Source of the DNA: Ruegeria atlantica
GTDB taxonomy: Bacteria; Pseudomonadota; Alphaproteobacteria; Rhodobacterales; Rhodobacteraceae
Length of the DNA: 64,000 nucleotides
Assembly (NCBI RefSeq): GCF_013032005.1
Contig: NZ_WQBE01000008.1
Coordinates: 62,001-126,000 of the forward strand
Direction of reading: 5' to 3'
Below the pieces are notes generated by a model, which saw nothing but the letters and a program-made list of their open reading frames with translations, had not been told where the DNA came from and did no database searches. Position numbers and translations under genes: made by a program. How positions within the stretch are numbered: the stretch's first letter is position 1; every line of letters starts with the position of its first letter. Positions 1 to 8,330 of the stretch are shown here, one piece after another.

Positions 1-509
1 TGACCCTGCCGCCAATGGTGTGGCTTTATATTGGGTTTGGCCGCCAATATTTGCGCCGTGTCCAGCGTCGTGACGCCCGAGACGTGGATCGCCGCCCCAT
101 TCAGAAACGCGCCTTGTCCTTTGGCCGCAGTATACAGCAGATCGCGCAGGGGCAGGTAAATTACAGCTGCAATCACTTCGCCCTGTTCTGCAATGGCCAG
201 TGAGTGTGCCCAGGTGCGCGATCCTTCGGCAAAGCTGCGCGTGCCGTCGATCGGATCGATGATGAACACCCGGTCCTTCGTCAGCCGGTCAGTGGAATCC
301 TCGGTTTCTTCGCTCAGCCAGCCATAGCATGGCCGGGCGGCGGGCAGGCGCTGTTCCAGCATGGCGTTGACGGCCAGATCGGCCTCGGTCACCGGTCCGG
401 CGCCGTCGGGTTTATCCCAGCGCTGCGCCGTTGTGCCCGAGTATCGAGTGGCGATCTTTCCGGCCTCTAATGCGGCGTCGATCAAAAGTTGCAGGTCAGC
501 TGCCGGCAA
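1..509 (-). CDS. Inositol monophosphatase family protein, CysQ-like (3' part missing)
   Basis: The protein reads 169 residues from a TTG start at 509 and leaves the window at its left edge. It carries the metal-binding SEE at residues 66-68 and the DPIDGT motif at 85-90 of the lithium-sensitive phosphatase family, which includes inositol monophosphatases and 3'(2'),5'-bisphosphate nucleotidase (CysQ). The start is forced: an in-frame TGA lies two codons upstream and no ATG is available. It overlaps the end of pmbA by 14 bases, so the two are probably translated together. The choice between CysQ and SuhB activity is inference, because the C-terminal half is not in the window. Confidence 0.85.
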   Translation of the reverse strand, partial: MPAADLQLLIDAALEAGKIATRYSGTTAQRWDKPDGAGPVTEADLAVNAMLEQRLPAARPCYGWLSEETEDSTDRLTKDRVFIIDPIDGTRSFAEGSRTWAHSLAIAEQGEVIAAVIYLPLRDLLYTAAKGQGAFLNGAAIHVSGVTTLDTAQILAAKPNIKPHHWRQG

Positions 510-1842
510 GTGTCATTCCTTCGATCAGCACCGACGGAACCACCCGCGACAGATACGGGCGCGCGTCGTTTGCCGGGATGATCCGTTTCAACATATCGCG
601 CAGGTTACCCGCGATGGTGCATTCGTTGACCGGATGCGTGATCTCTCCGTTCTCGACCCAAAACCCTGATGCACCGCGTGAATAGTCACCTGTGTTTGGG
701 TTGATGGTCGAGCCGATCATAGATGTCACCAGCAGCCCGGTACCCATGTCGCGCAGCAAGTCCTGGCGGCTGTGTGTGCCTTGGGTCAGGCTCAGGTTCC
801 AGTTGCTAGGCGAAGGTGGCCCCGACACGCCGCGCGCGGCGTTACCGGTTGAGGTCATGTCCAGCTTGCGCGCGCTGGACAGATCAAGCGTCCAGCCGGT
901 CAGCACGCCGTTTTCGACAATGGCGCGCCGCTGCGTTGCCAGTCCTTCGGCGTCGAAGGGGCGCGAGCCTGCGATGCGTGGGCGGTGCGGGTCTTCGATC
1001 AGCGACAGGTGGTCAGGTAACACCTGTTCGCCCAGACAGTCCTTAAGCCAAGACGCGCCCCGCGCGATAGCCGCACCATTGCTGGCCCCCAGCAGGTGAC
1101 CGATCAGCGAGGATGAGATGCGTTCGTCAAACAGCACCGGAAATGTGCCGGTGGTGGGTTTCTGAGCCCCGACCAGCGCCACAGCACGTTCACCTGCGGT
1201 GCGGCCGATTTCCTCGGGGCTGCGCAGGTCGCTTTGAAAGGTGCGGTTGTCGCCGTCATAGTCGCGCTCCATCCCGGTACCTTCGCCCGAGATCGCCACG
1301 CATGTGGTCGAGCGGCTGCTGCGGGCATAGCCACCGGAAAAACCGTTGGTTGCTGTCAGATGTACACGGTGCGTGCCATAAGCCGCCGCTGCATCGGATA
1401 CTTGCGATACGCCGTGAACCGACAGTGCCGTAGCTTCGGCTGCTAGCGCGTCATGCAGCAGGTCTTCGGCCGCTGGTTCCGGGGTGGGGTCGAACAATTC
1501 CAATGCGGGCAGATCCCAATCCGTGGCCAACTGCGCCGCATCGGCCAGCCCGGTGAACGGATCTTCGGGGGCTTCGCGGGCCATGGCCACGGCGCGCTCG
1601 GCCATCGCGGTCAAGGTTTCCGGGCGGCTGTCAGAGCTGGACACGATCGCCTGCCGTTGGCCCAGGAACACCCGCAGGCCAAGGTCAGTACCCTCGGACC
1701 TTTCGGCATGTTCCAGCGCCCCGCTCCGCACTTCGACCGAAACCGAAGAGCCATCGATCACAATAGCATCCGCCGCGTCGGCCCCGGCATTGCGGGCCGC
1801 GTCCATCAAGGATTGGCTGATGTCTTCAGGTGTTAGGGTCAT
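496..1842 (-). CDS. pmbA: TldD/PmbA family metalloprotease subunit
   Basis: This 448-residue protein matches PmbA (TldE) in length and layout. The family works with TldD as a heterodimeric protease that removes leader peptides, as in microcin B17 maturation, and degrades unfolded peptides in the cytoplasm. Recognisable stretches include the N-terminal region with GTDLGLRVFLG and the C-terminal part with NPNTGDYSRGASGFWVENGE. No tldD partner is seen in the window, which is common because the genes are usually unlinked. The stop overlaps the TTG start of the downstream phosphatase gene. The ATG at 1842 is the natural start of the family alignment. Confidence 0.92.
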   Translation of the reverse strand: MTLTPEDISQSLMDAARNAGADAADAIVIDGSSVSVEVRSGALEHAERSEGTDLGLRVFLGQRQAIVSSSDSRPETLTAMAERAVAMAREAPEDPFTGLADAAQLATDWDLPALELFDPTPEPAAEDLLHDALAAEATALSVHGVSQVSDAAAAYGTHRVHLTATNGFSGGYARSSRSTTCVAISGEGTGMERDYDGDNRTFQSDLRSPEEIGRTAGERAVALVGAQKPTTGTFPVLFDERISSSLIGHLLGASNGAAIARGASWLKDCLGEQVLPDHLSLIEDPHRPRIAGSRPFDAEGLATQRRAIVENGVLTGWTLDLSSARKLDMTSTGNAARGVSGPPSPSNWNLSLTQGTHSRQDLLRDMGTGLLVTSMIGSTINPNTGDYSRGASGFWVENGEITHPVNECTIAGNLRDMLKRIIPANDARPYLSRVVPSVLIEGMTLAGS

Positions 1843-2081
1843 GCGGCCTCCGGTTTTATTGCATTGGACCTAGCCTTGGACCGCCCGTCCCGCAAGACCT
1901 CTGGGCAGATAGATCACAGGTCAGACCCCTTAGTTTGGCCCAAATTCAGATGGGGCAGCCGAAGGGTTTACATTTCCGTATAAACTTTCATTAGTTGGGA
2001 CGCATTACAGATTTCCGGGTGACGATCGCAACAGATTGAAACTTTCACCCGGGCAAGTGAAGGCAAATAGGAGAGCTTGGC
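1843..2081. other. Intergenic region between pmbA and the ATP-grasp gene
   Basis: These 239 bases separate divergent genes and hold no credible coding frame. A short inverted repeat, GTTTA / TAAAC, lies near 1966-1985 in an AT-richer patch that could hold the promoter of the plus-strand gene. A small TTCAC / GTGAA hairpin at about 2044-2060 sits just before the ribosome binding site. I see no terminator or RNA gene. Confidence 0.4.
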
Positions 2082-3008
2082 TTGGCTCAGTTTTTCGTAG
2101 TTGATTTTGACGAGCCGCATGTCGTTGCCGCGGGCAAAGGGTCGAGCAATATCATCAGCCATTTCACAAGGGTTCTTACCAAGCTGCAAGTCCCTGCTGA
2201 AGTTTTGCCTTTCCGGGAACTGATTGAGCGCGGCCCGACAACAGATCCGAAAAGCTATGTTTTGCTGCATTACAACGAGCTTTTCGTCGTTCAGCATCAA
2301 AAAGTAGACTGGCTGCGTGCACGTGAAACAGAGCTTGCTGCTCTGGGTCACAAGGTCCTGCATTCTGTTGAACATGGGCGCGTCATTGGCCACAAAGTCC
2401 GCCAGAACAAGGTTTTGACGGCCGCGGGTGTTCCCATGCCTAGGTTGATTGAGGCGGGTGACAGTTTCGGCACTGTTTTTTCGAACGAAGTGTCAAACGC
2501 GCATGTTCCGGTGCAACTCGTGAGTGACGAAAGGGAATTGGATTCCACGCGGTACAACACCGATTACATCAATTGCAAATACGAATACAAAGGTAAGCCC
2601 TGGCATGTATCCATTCGTGCCATGGCGGTAGGCGAACAGGTCCTGTTTTCGTGGATAAGAACCGGAAAAGGACTCAATGTCCGAACTCGGGGGACGCCGG
2701 TTGATGCTGAAATGCTAACACATTTTCACGACCTACTGATCAAACCCAATATTGACCAAATCCGCGACATCGCGAAAAGCGTCAAGAATGCTGTGGGAGT
2801 CGGGCTTTACGCGCATGACATTCTTCCATGCGCAGAAACCGGGGAATTTTTTCTGTGTGAGACCAACTTCAAATTTTATGAGGGGATGTACCGGTTCCAC
2901 ATGCAGAGCATTGCTAAGGATCTGCCGACACCCGCGTATTTTAATGGTCGAACCGCCGGACGGCGTATCGCACGAGCTCTAGTCCACGAGTTGGATTTGC
3001 AGACCTGA
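2082..3008 (+). CDS. Orphan ATP-grasp-fold protein, possible ligase
   Basis: I do not recognise a named family for this 308-residue protein, but it has the layout of an ATP-grasp enzyme. A lysine-bearing segment near residues 105-121 (KVRQNKVLTAAGVPMPR) resembles the start of the nucleotide-binding fold, and DIL at 246-248 followed by ETNFKF at 260-265 resembles the metal-binding acid/Asn end of RimK-like ligases. ATP-grasp ligases join a carboxylate to an amine or thiol; the substrate cannot be read here. The start is TTG at 2082, supported by an AGGAG about eight bases upstream. Base composition is lower in G+C than the neighbours (bases 2461-2520 are exactly 50%), and the gene stands alone with its own hairpin terminator, which suggests acquisition by transfer. 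Confidence 0.6.
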   Translation: MAQFFVVDFDEPHVVAAGKGSSNIISHFTRVLTKLQVPAEVLPFRELIERGPTTDPKSYVLLHYNELFVVQHQKVDWLRARETELAALGHKVLHSVEHGRVIGHKVRQNKVLTAAGVPMPRLIEAGDSFGTVFSNEVSNAHVPVQLVSDERELDSTRYNTDYINCKYEYKGKPWHVSIRAMAVGEQVLFSWIRTGKGLNVRTRGTPVDAEMLTHFHDLLIKPNIDQIRDIAKSVKNAVGVGLYAHDILPCAETGEFFLCETNFKFYEGMYRFHMQSIAKDLPTPAYFNGRTAGRRIARALVHELDLQT

Positions 3009-3018
3009 GTCAGTTAGC

Positions 3019-3050
3019 GGGCGAAGCTCTGGTAATATTGAGCTTCGCCC
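3019..3050. terminator. Hairpin between convergent genes
   Basis: A perfect 11-base-pair stem, GGGCGAAGCTC at 3019-3029 with GAGCTTCGCCC at 3040-3050, encloses a 10-base AT-rich loop. It lies between the convergent stops at 3008 and 3058. There is no strong T-run, so termination efficiency is uncertain. Confidence 0.6.
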
Positions 3051-3057
3051 CCCAACA

Positions 3058-4581
3058 TCACTTGATGCGCTGACCGTTGGCCAGTATCTGGCCATCTTCC
3101 GTGAACTCGATTTTCGAGTTCAGCGTATCCGGTTCGTCGCCGGGTACGGCCATCAGGCCCATCATCATCCGCGCACCCATCGCGTCGCTTTCGCCGATCA
3201 CGCCCATGGTGATCAGCGTGTCGATCAATGCGTTGGCGCCCGCCAGCTGAAGGTTCGCCACGCCGGCCGGGGTCGGCAGCCCGTCGAACTCCTCGGTGCT
3301 GGAATTGTCGAAAGTAAAGTCCGCGTCACCCGTCAATTTAGCTCCGACCATTGAGACCAGCAATTCGTTGATCTTCAGCGAGTTCAACTCACCCGGTGCT
3401 TCGCCTGATGTTTCCAGAGCCTCGATAGCGGCCGGATCGAAGAAGTTCGTCAGGATTTTTGCGGTTCCGGTGGCGTCCAGCGCGATCGTTGCCGGGTCGC
3501 GCGGCAGGGCGCCTGCCGGGTCGAAGATGCTCCACAACACGTCCGACATGGTGAAATCGGTTACGTTGACCGACAGTCCAAAGGGTTGCTCTTCTTCGGA
3601 TTGCTGCACCGGGAATTCGAACCCTAACCCTGTCTTGGCCATTGCCATCTCGATTGGGAACGGCAGCTCGGCCGTAGTCACGGCGAGGTTTGCGCTGTTT
3701 TGTTCGACATCATAAGCCAGACGCTGATCGTCCAAGCTGGCGCCGAACCGGCCACCTTCGGATTGGGTGGCCATCGAAAATGCCTGACCTTCGCTCGTCC
3801 CTTCAATCGCGGCCTGACCCGAGGCATAGGTGAACAGACCCGAGAATGAGACCCCGCCGTTGAAGAAGGATTGCGGATCGGTGCCGTCGAAATCTTCGGG
3901 GATCACGCTGGTGCCTTCGAAGGTCAATTGGTTCATCGACCCGTTGATCTTGCCATCATCTGACCCTTCGGGATCGGTGAATCCCAGATCATAGATCAGC
4001 CCGGCGGCGGTCATTTTCTGGTCCACTGTGCGGGTTTCGCCGATCTTCATCCGCGAATCTCCGGACAAGTCGGTCAGTTTGAAATCCATGGCCAGCATGT
4101 CGTTGGGCAGGGTCTCATCCTCGACCTGTACGCCACCCAGTTTCAGACCAAGTGTGGGCGCGGAATAGTCATAAGTCATATCGTCCGGTTGGCCCGAAAC
4201 GACCATCTCAAGCCCGGTATGGTAGTACTCGATATCAACGGAAAACGCCTCGCCCTCTTCCTCACCGGACAGGGTCATGGGAAAGCTTTCGGGGAAACCG
4301 ATGCTGACTGTGCCGTCACCATTTTCAGTCAGGGTCATCTGCGGGACGGTCATTTTGAACGATCCGTCCGTGTCCGGCGAAGACAAGGCAACAATCATAT
4401 CGGTGATCGTGGTCACCCCGCCCGAGATGGATTGTTCCGCCGAAACCGTATAGCCCATCTGGGACAGGTAGGCCTGCCAATCATCCCAAACCTGCTGGGC
4501 GGTGACATCGGCGAACGCGCCCTGAGTGACAACGGCATAGGCCAGAACTGCGCCGCTGCTGCGGCGGAGGAAAGCGGACAT
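3058..4581 (-). CDS. DUF2125 domain protein, secreted or envelope
   Basis: This 507-residue protein begins with a signal-peptide-like stretch (MSAFLRRSSGAVLAYAVVTQGAFA) and is otherwise acidic and rich in beta-strand-like alternation. It resembles the alphaproteobacterial DUF2125 family of predicted periplasmic proteins, whose function is not established. The ATG at 4581 is preferred over an upstream extension because it places the signal peptide at the N-terminus and has a purine-rich AAGAAGGG just upstream. It is monocistronic, divergent from the SDR operon and convergent with the ATP-grasp gene. Confidence 0.75.
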   Translation of the reverse strand: MSAFLRRSSGAVLAYAVVTQGAFADVTAQQVWDDWQAYLSQMGYTVSAEQSISGGVTTITDMIVALSSPDTDGSFKMTVPQMTLTENGDGTVSIGFPESFPMTLSGEEEGEAFSVDIEYYHTGLEMVVSGQPDDMTYDYSAPTLGLKLGGVQVEDETLPNDMLAMDFKLTDLSGDSRMKIGETRTVDQKMTAAGLIYDLGFTDPEGSDDGKINGSMNQLTFEGTSVIPEDFDGTDPQSFFNGGVSFSGLFTYASGQAAIEGTSEGQAFSMATQSEGGRFGASLDDQRLAYDVEQNSANLAVTTAELPFPIEMAMAKTGLGFEFPVQQSEEEQPFGLSVNVTDFTMSDVLWSIFDPAGALPRDPATIALDATGTAKILTNFFDPAAIEALETSGEAPGELNSLKINELLVSMVGAKLTGDADFTFDNSSTEEFDGLPTPAGVANLQLAGANALIDTLITMGVIGESDAMGARMMMGLMAVPGDEPDTLNSKIEFTEDGQILANGQRIK

Positions 4582-4720
4582 TTGAGAACCCTTCTTGATC
4601 AAATTTGCCGGCATCGTCGTGCCTGAGACCGCAGGCGTCAAGGGGCAAGGGCTGGACCCTTTCCCCGTTGGCACGGTAAAGATTCACACAATCTAAAAAC
4701 AACGGAGGTACAGGGTCCAT

Positions 4721-5464
4721 ATGCAGGGTAAAACCGTACTGATAACAGGGGCCAGTCGTGGCATCGGGGCCGAGGCGGGGCGCGTATTTGCCGCAGCGGG
4801 GGCAAATGTCGCGCTAGTGGCCCGTAACGTCGACCAGATTGATGCGCTGGCTGCTGCATTGGGTGACAATGCTATCGCGCTGCAATGCGATGTCAGCGAT
4901 TTTGCGCAGGTCGAACAGGCCGTTGCGGATTGTATCGACCGTTTTGGCGGGCTGGACGTTTTGATCGGCAACGCGGGTGTCATTGATCCGATCTTTCACT
5001 TGTCCAATGCCGATGTCGCCGCGTGGAGCCAGGCAATCGACATCAACCTCAAAGGTGTCTTCTACGGAATGCGCGCCGCGTTACCGGTTATGCGCGCGGC
5101 GGGCGGGGGCACGGTGATCACGGTTTCTTCGGGCGCGGCGACAAACCCGATCGAGGCGTGGAGCCACTACTGCGCCTCGAAAGCCGGGGCTAAAATGCTG
5201 ACCGAATGCCTGCATCTTGAAAATTCAATGCACGGTATTCGTGCTATGGGCCTGTCGCCGGGCACCGTGGCCACGGATATGCAGCGGGTGATCAAGGCGA
5301 GCGGCATCAATGCCGTTAGCCAGCTGGATTGGGATGATCACATTCCTGCCGATTGGCCTGCACGGGCATTGCTGTGGATGTGTTCGACGGATGCAGATGA
5401 GTTTCTGGGCTCAGAAATCTCGCTGCGACGCGAAGATATCCGGCAAAGGGTAGGGCTGACGTGA
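4721..5464 (+). CDS. Short-chain dehydrogenase/reductase (SDR)
   Basis: This 247-residue classical SDR has the cofactor motif TGASRGIG at residues 9-16, NAG at 84-86, catalytic Ser near 136-137, Tyr150 and Lys154 (YCASK). Such enzymes oxidise or reduce alcohols and ketones with NAD(P)H in the cytoplasm. It is the first of three tightly overlapping genes with an enoyl-CoA hydratase-like protein and a VOC-fold protein, which suggests a small catabolic unit; the substrate is unknown. A CGGAGG lies about 12 bases before the ATG. Confidence 0.88.
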   Translation: MQGKTVLITGASRGIGAEAGRVFAAAGANVALVARNVDQIDALAAALGDNAIALQCDVSDFAQVEQAVADCIDRFGGLDVLIGNAGVIDPIFHLSNADVAAWSQAIDINLKGVFYGMRAALPVMRAAGGGTVITVSSGAATNPIEAWSHYCASKAGAKMLTECLHLENSMHGIRAMGLSPGTVATDMQRVIKASGINAVSQLDWDDHIPADWPARALLWMCSTDADEFLGSEISLRREDIRQRVGLT

Positions 5465-6069
5465 TCAAACTAACCAAGAAGGACGGGTTGTGGACGGTCA
5501 CACTCAACAACCCGCAAAAGGCCAATGCACTGACCGAGGTGATGCTGAGTGAGCTGGTTGAGATCGCCGAAGCTGCTAATGAGGCGCGGGCCCTGATCCT
5601 GACAGGTGAGGGTAAAGTGTTCAGCGCCGGGGCCGATCTGGATGAGGTCCGTGCGGGACTGGCGACCTCGGATCTGTGGGAGAGGTTGTCAGGCGCCATC
5701 GCGGCCTTGCCGTGTCTGACGGTGGCTGCTTTGAACGGGACGCTGGCGGGCGGTGCCAACGGGATGGTGCTGGCCTGTGACCTCCGAATCGCGGTGCCGC
5801 AAGCCAAGTTCTTTTATCCGGTGATGAAGCTGGGGTTTCTGCCGCAACCCTCGGACCCGGTGCGTATGGCTGCCCTGATCGGGCCATCACGCACCAAGAT
5901 GATTCTGATGGCCGGTCAAAAGATCACGGCAGAGGAAGCGTACGGTTTCGGTCTGGTCGACCGGGTTGTCGACCCTGATCAACTGATGCCAACGGCGCAT
6001 GAACTGGTGGCAGACAGCCTGGTCGCCGATCCCCGAATTGCCGCTGGAATCGCAAGGATGTGCCAATGA
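5461..6069 (+). CDS. Short enoyl-CoA hydratase/isomerase family protein
   Basis: The 202-residue product has the crotonase fold signatures: SAGADLDEV near residues 57-65 for the first oxyanion-hole strand and AGGANGMVLACDLRIA near 97-112 for the second. Crotonases usually hydrate or isomerise acyl-CoA thioesters. It is shorter than the typical 255-270 residues; the C-terminal helical trimerisation region is cut short after about residue 170. It starts with GTG at 5461 and overlaps the SDR stop by four bases, so translation is coupled. The exact reaction cannot be assigned. Confidence 0.82.
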   Translation: MIKLTKKDGLWTVTLNNPQKANALTEVMLSELVEIAEAANEARALILTGEGKVFSAGADLDEVRAGLATSDLWERLSGAIAALPCLTVAALNGTLAGGANGMVLACDLRIAVPQAKFFYPVMKLGFLPQPSDPVRMAALIGPSRTKMILMAGQKITAEEAYGFGLVDRVVDPDQLMPTAHELVADSLVADPRIAAGIARMCQ

Positions 6070-6803
6070 AATTGTCCGCCGTGCTGCTGCGTGTTGCCGA
6101 CCCCAAGCAACTGACTGATTTTTATATGGATGTTCTGGGTATGACGGCGCGTGCGCAGGGGGCGAATTATCGCATTGGCTATGGTGGGCAGGACGCGGAC
6201 CTACTGCTGATGCCGGGTGGGGGCGGATATGCCCACGATGGTGGACAGCGGTATTGGAAGATCGGTATTACCGTGCCCGATGTTGACCTGGCCGTTTCTC
6301 ATCTGCGTGAAAAAGGCGTCGAGGTCTCGGAGCCGAAACAGTTCCGCGACATCGGCTATATGTGCCACCTGAAAGACCCCGAAGGGTTTGTGATCGAGCT
6401 ACTGCAACACGACTTTCAGGGCAACCGTTCCGATAACGCAGCCGACCCTGCCGCACCATTCGCCAAAGCCTGCATCGGCCAGATCACCTTGCGGACAGGG
6501 GACATAGCCGCCGAGGATGCGTTCTGTCGGGCGCAAGGCATGCGACTGCTTTCAGTGCAGGATGTGGCCCAATACGGGTTCGACCTGCATTTCTATGCCT
6601 TCACCGATGATGTGCCGCCTAATCAGGACCTTTGGTCCGTTGAGAACCGCGAATGGCTTTGGAAACGTCCCTATACCACGTTGGAATTCCAGCACATCGC
6701 CGGGGCGCAGTTTGCGTCGGCGCCGGATTACAGGGGGTTAGAGGTTCAGGGGCTGTCGACGTCCCTGAGGGATGCTTTTGGTGATCCGGTGCGGCCTGGC
6801 TGA
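6066..6803 (+). CDS. VOC (glyoxalase-fold) family protein with two modules
   Basis: The 245-residue protein starts at ATG 6066 in a classic ATGA overlap with the preceding gene; a GTG two codons upstream is less likely. Residues 1-120 form a clear vicinal-oxygen-chelate module, with VADPKQLTDFYMDVLGM at its start and KDPEGFVIELLQHDF at its end. Residues about 135-230 look like a second, more divergent module. VOC proteins include glyoxalase I, dioxygenases and epimerases that use a metal. The operon with an SDR and a crotonase suggests breakdown of a small carbonyl or aromatic compound, but no reaction can be named. Confidence 0.8.
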   Translation: MKLSAVLLRVADPKQLTDFYMDVLGMTARAQGANYRIGYGGQDADLLLMPGGGGYAHDGGQRYWKIGITVPDVDLAVSHLREKGVEVSEPKQFRDIGYMCHLKDPEGFVIELLQHDFQGNRSDNAADPAAPFAKACIGQITLRTGDIAAEDAFCRAQGMRLLSVQDVAQYGFDLHFYAFTDDVPPNQDLWSVENREWLWKRPYTTLEFQHIAGAQFASAPDYRGLEVQGLSTSLRDAFGDPVRPG

Positions 6804-7100
6804 TCAGCGCACACGTCGTTTGCCCGGAACTTTCGACCGAAATCCGGGTGGTCGATTGCGCACCCAGATCAGGAATTTTTCTAGTCGCGGATGGGCACGC
6901 AAGGCCTCGACCGTGTTGAAAGTGCGGGCCAATTCACCCTCGGTCAAGGTGGCGTGGATTTCTTTGTGGCAAATCACGTGCAGCAAAACCGTGGGTCCGC
7001 CCTTGCCCCCTTTGAGTTTTGGGATCAGATGGTGCAGGCTGCCGCCCCCATCCGGGATGGGGCGGTCACAGAGCGGGCAGATCGGATCGCTGTCTGACAT
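6804..7100 (-). CDS. Small HNH endonuclease-type protein
   Basis: The 98-residue protein carries a zinc-ribbon-like CPLCDRPIP near its N-terminus, the paired HH of HHLIPKLKGG, and HVICHKEIH further on, which together form an HNH beta-beta-alpha metal motif. Such free-standing HNH proteins are predicted nucleases of unknown role. The ATG at 7100 places the first cysteine pair at residues 8-11. It directly abuts the VOC gene stop in convergent orientation and is divergent from the flavoprotein gene, with about 48 bases between starts. Confidence 0.75.
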   Translation of the reverse strand: MSDSDPICPLCDRPIPDGGGSLHHLIPKLKGGKGGPTVLLHVICHKEIHATLTEGELARTFNTVEALRAHPRLEKFLIWVRNRPPGFRSKVPGKRRVR

Positions 7101-7148
7101 GGCAGGTACAGATTTGCGCTGGATAGCGTGAAAGGCAAGGGGACGGAC

Positions 7149-8330
7149 ATGGCGCAGGCAGTGGTGATCGGGGCCGGACCCGCAGGCCTGATGGCGGCAG
7201 GGGAACTGGCCGCTGCTGGCCATGACGTGATGGTGGCCGAGGCCAAGCCATCAGTCGCACGCAAGTTTCTGATGGCGGGCAAGTCGGGTCTAAACCTGAC
7301 CAAGGACGAACCGTTCGAAACTTTGCTGCAATCCTACGGAGAGGCGGCGGAGTGGCTGCGTCCGATGATTGCTGAGTTCGACGCCGCCGAGGTGCAGGAC
7401 TGGGCGCGGGGTTTGGGGCAGAAGCTGTTTACCGGCTCGACCGGGCGGGTTTTCCCGACAATGATGAAAGCCTCGCCGCTGTTGCGCGCATGGCTGAGGA
7501 GGCTTGAGGGCGCGGGCGTTCGGATACAAACCCGCTGGCGTTGGTTGGGATGGGACGGCGATGCGCTGATTTTCGACACGTCTGAAGGTACACAGAGCCT
7601 GAAGCCGGATGTGACCATTCTGGCGCTGGGCGGGGCCAGCTGGGCGCGGTTGGGGTCAGACGGTCAATGGGCGGATATCTTGCAACAGAAAGGCGTCGCG
7701 CTGACACCCTTCGCCCCGGCGAATTCCGCCTTGTCCGTTGACTGGAGCCCCCACATGACCCCGCATTTCGGCGCGGCGCTGAAATCGGTGCGTTGGATGG
7801 CCGGAGAGCTGGACAGCCGCGGAGAAGCCACGATATCGGCAACGGGGCTTGAGGGCGGCGGGTTGTATTCTTTGACCCCGGCTTTGCGCGCCGGTGCGGA
7901 CCTGTTAGTCGATCTTGTGCCCGATCTGGACGCAGCGGCGCTACAGTCGCGGTTGGATGCAAAGAAATCCAAGACCACACTGTCACAATGGCTGAAGAAG
8001 TCATTGAAGCTGCCGCGGCAAAAGATTGCGTTGTTCCATGAGATGTCGAAACGTTGTGGATTGCCGCAATCCTCTGAGGCCACTGCACTCAAACAACTTC
8101 CTGTTTCCGGGGCAGTCCTGCGCCCGATGGATGAAGCCATTTCAACGTCGGGTGGGGTCAGATGTACAGCGCTGGACAAGGGGCTAATGCTGACCGCAAT
8201 GCCCGGCGTGTTCTGTGCCGGAGAGATGCTGGATTGGGAAGCTCCGACCGGGGGCTATCTGCTGACCGCTTGCATGGCGACTGGGCGATGGGCCGGGCGT
8301 TCGGCTGTGGATTGGTTGCGCACCGGTTAG
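7149..8330 (+). CDS. BaiN/PP_4765-type NAD(P)/FAD-dependent oxidoreductase
   Basis: The 393-residue flavoprotein has the dinucleotide motif GAGPAGLMAAGELAAAG at its N-terminus and MPGVFCAGEMLDWEAPTGGY near its C-terminus, the arrangement of the HI0933/BaiN family. The physiological substrate of the subfamily is unknown. ATG 7149 is chosen over an upstream GTG (7128) because it has an AAGG-type ribosome binding site and puts the FAD motif at residue 4. The last codons overlap the convergent holA gene by four bases. Confidence 0.8.
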   Translation: MAQAVVIGAGPAGLMAAGELAAAGHDVMVAEAKPSVARKFLMAGKSGLNLTKDEPFETLLQSYGEAAEWLRPMIAEFDAAEVQDWARGLGQKLFTGSTGRVFPTMMKASPLLRAWLRRLEGAGVRIQTRWRWLGWDGDALIFDTSEGTQSLKPDVTILALGGASWARLGSDGQWADILQQKGVALTPFAPANSALSVDWSPHMTPHFGAALKSVRWMAGELDSRGEATISATGLEGGGLYSLTPALRAGADLLVDLVPDLDAAALQSRLDAKKSKTTLSQWLKKSLKLPRQKIALFHEMSKRCGLPQSSEATALKQLPVSGAVLRPMDEAISTSGGVRCTALDKGLMLTAMPGVFCAGEMLDWEAPTGGYLLTACMATGRWAGRSAVDWLRTG

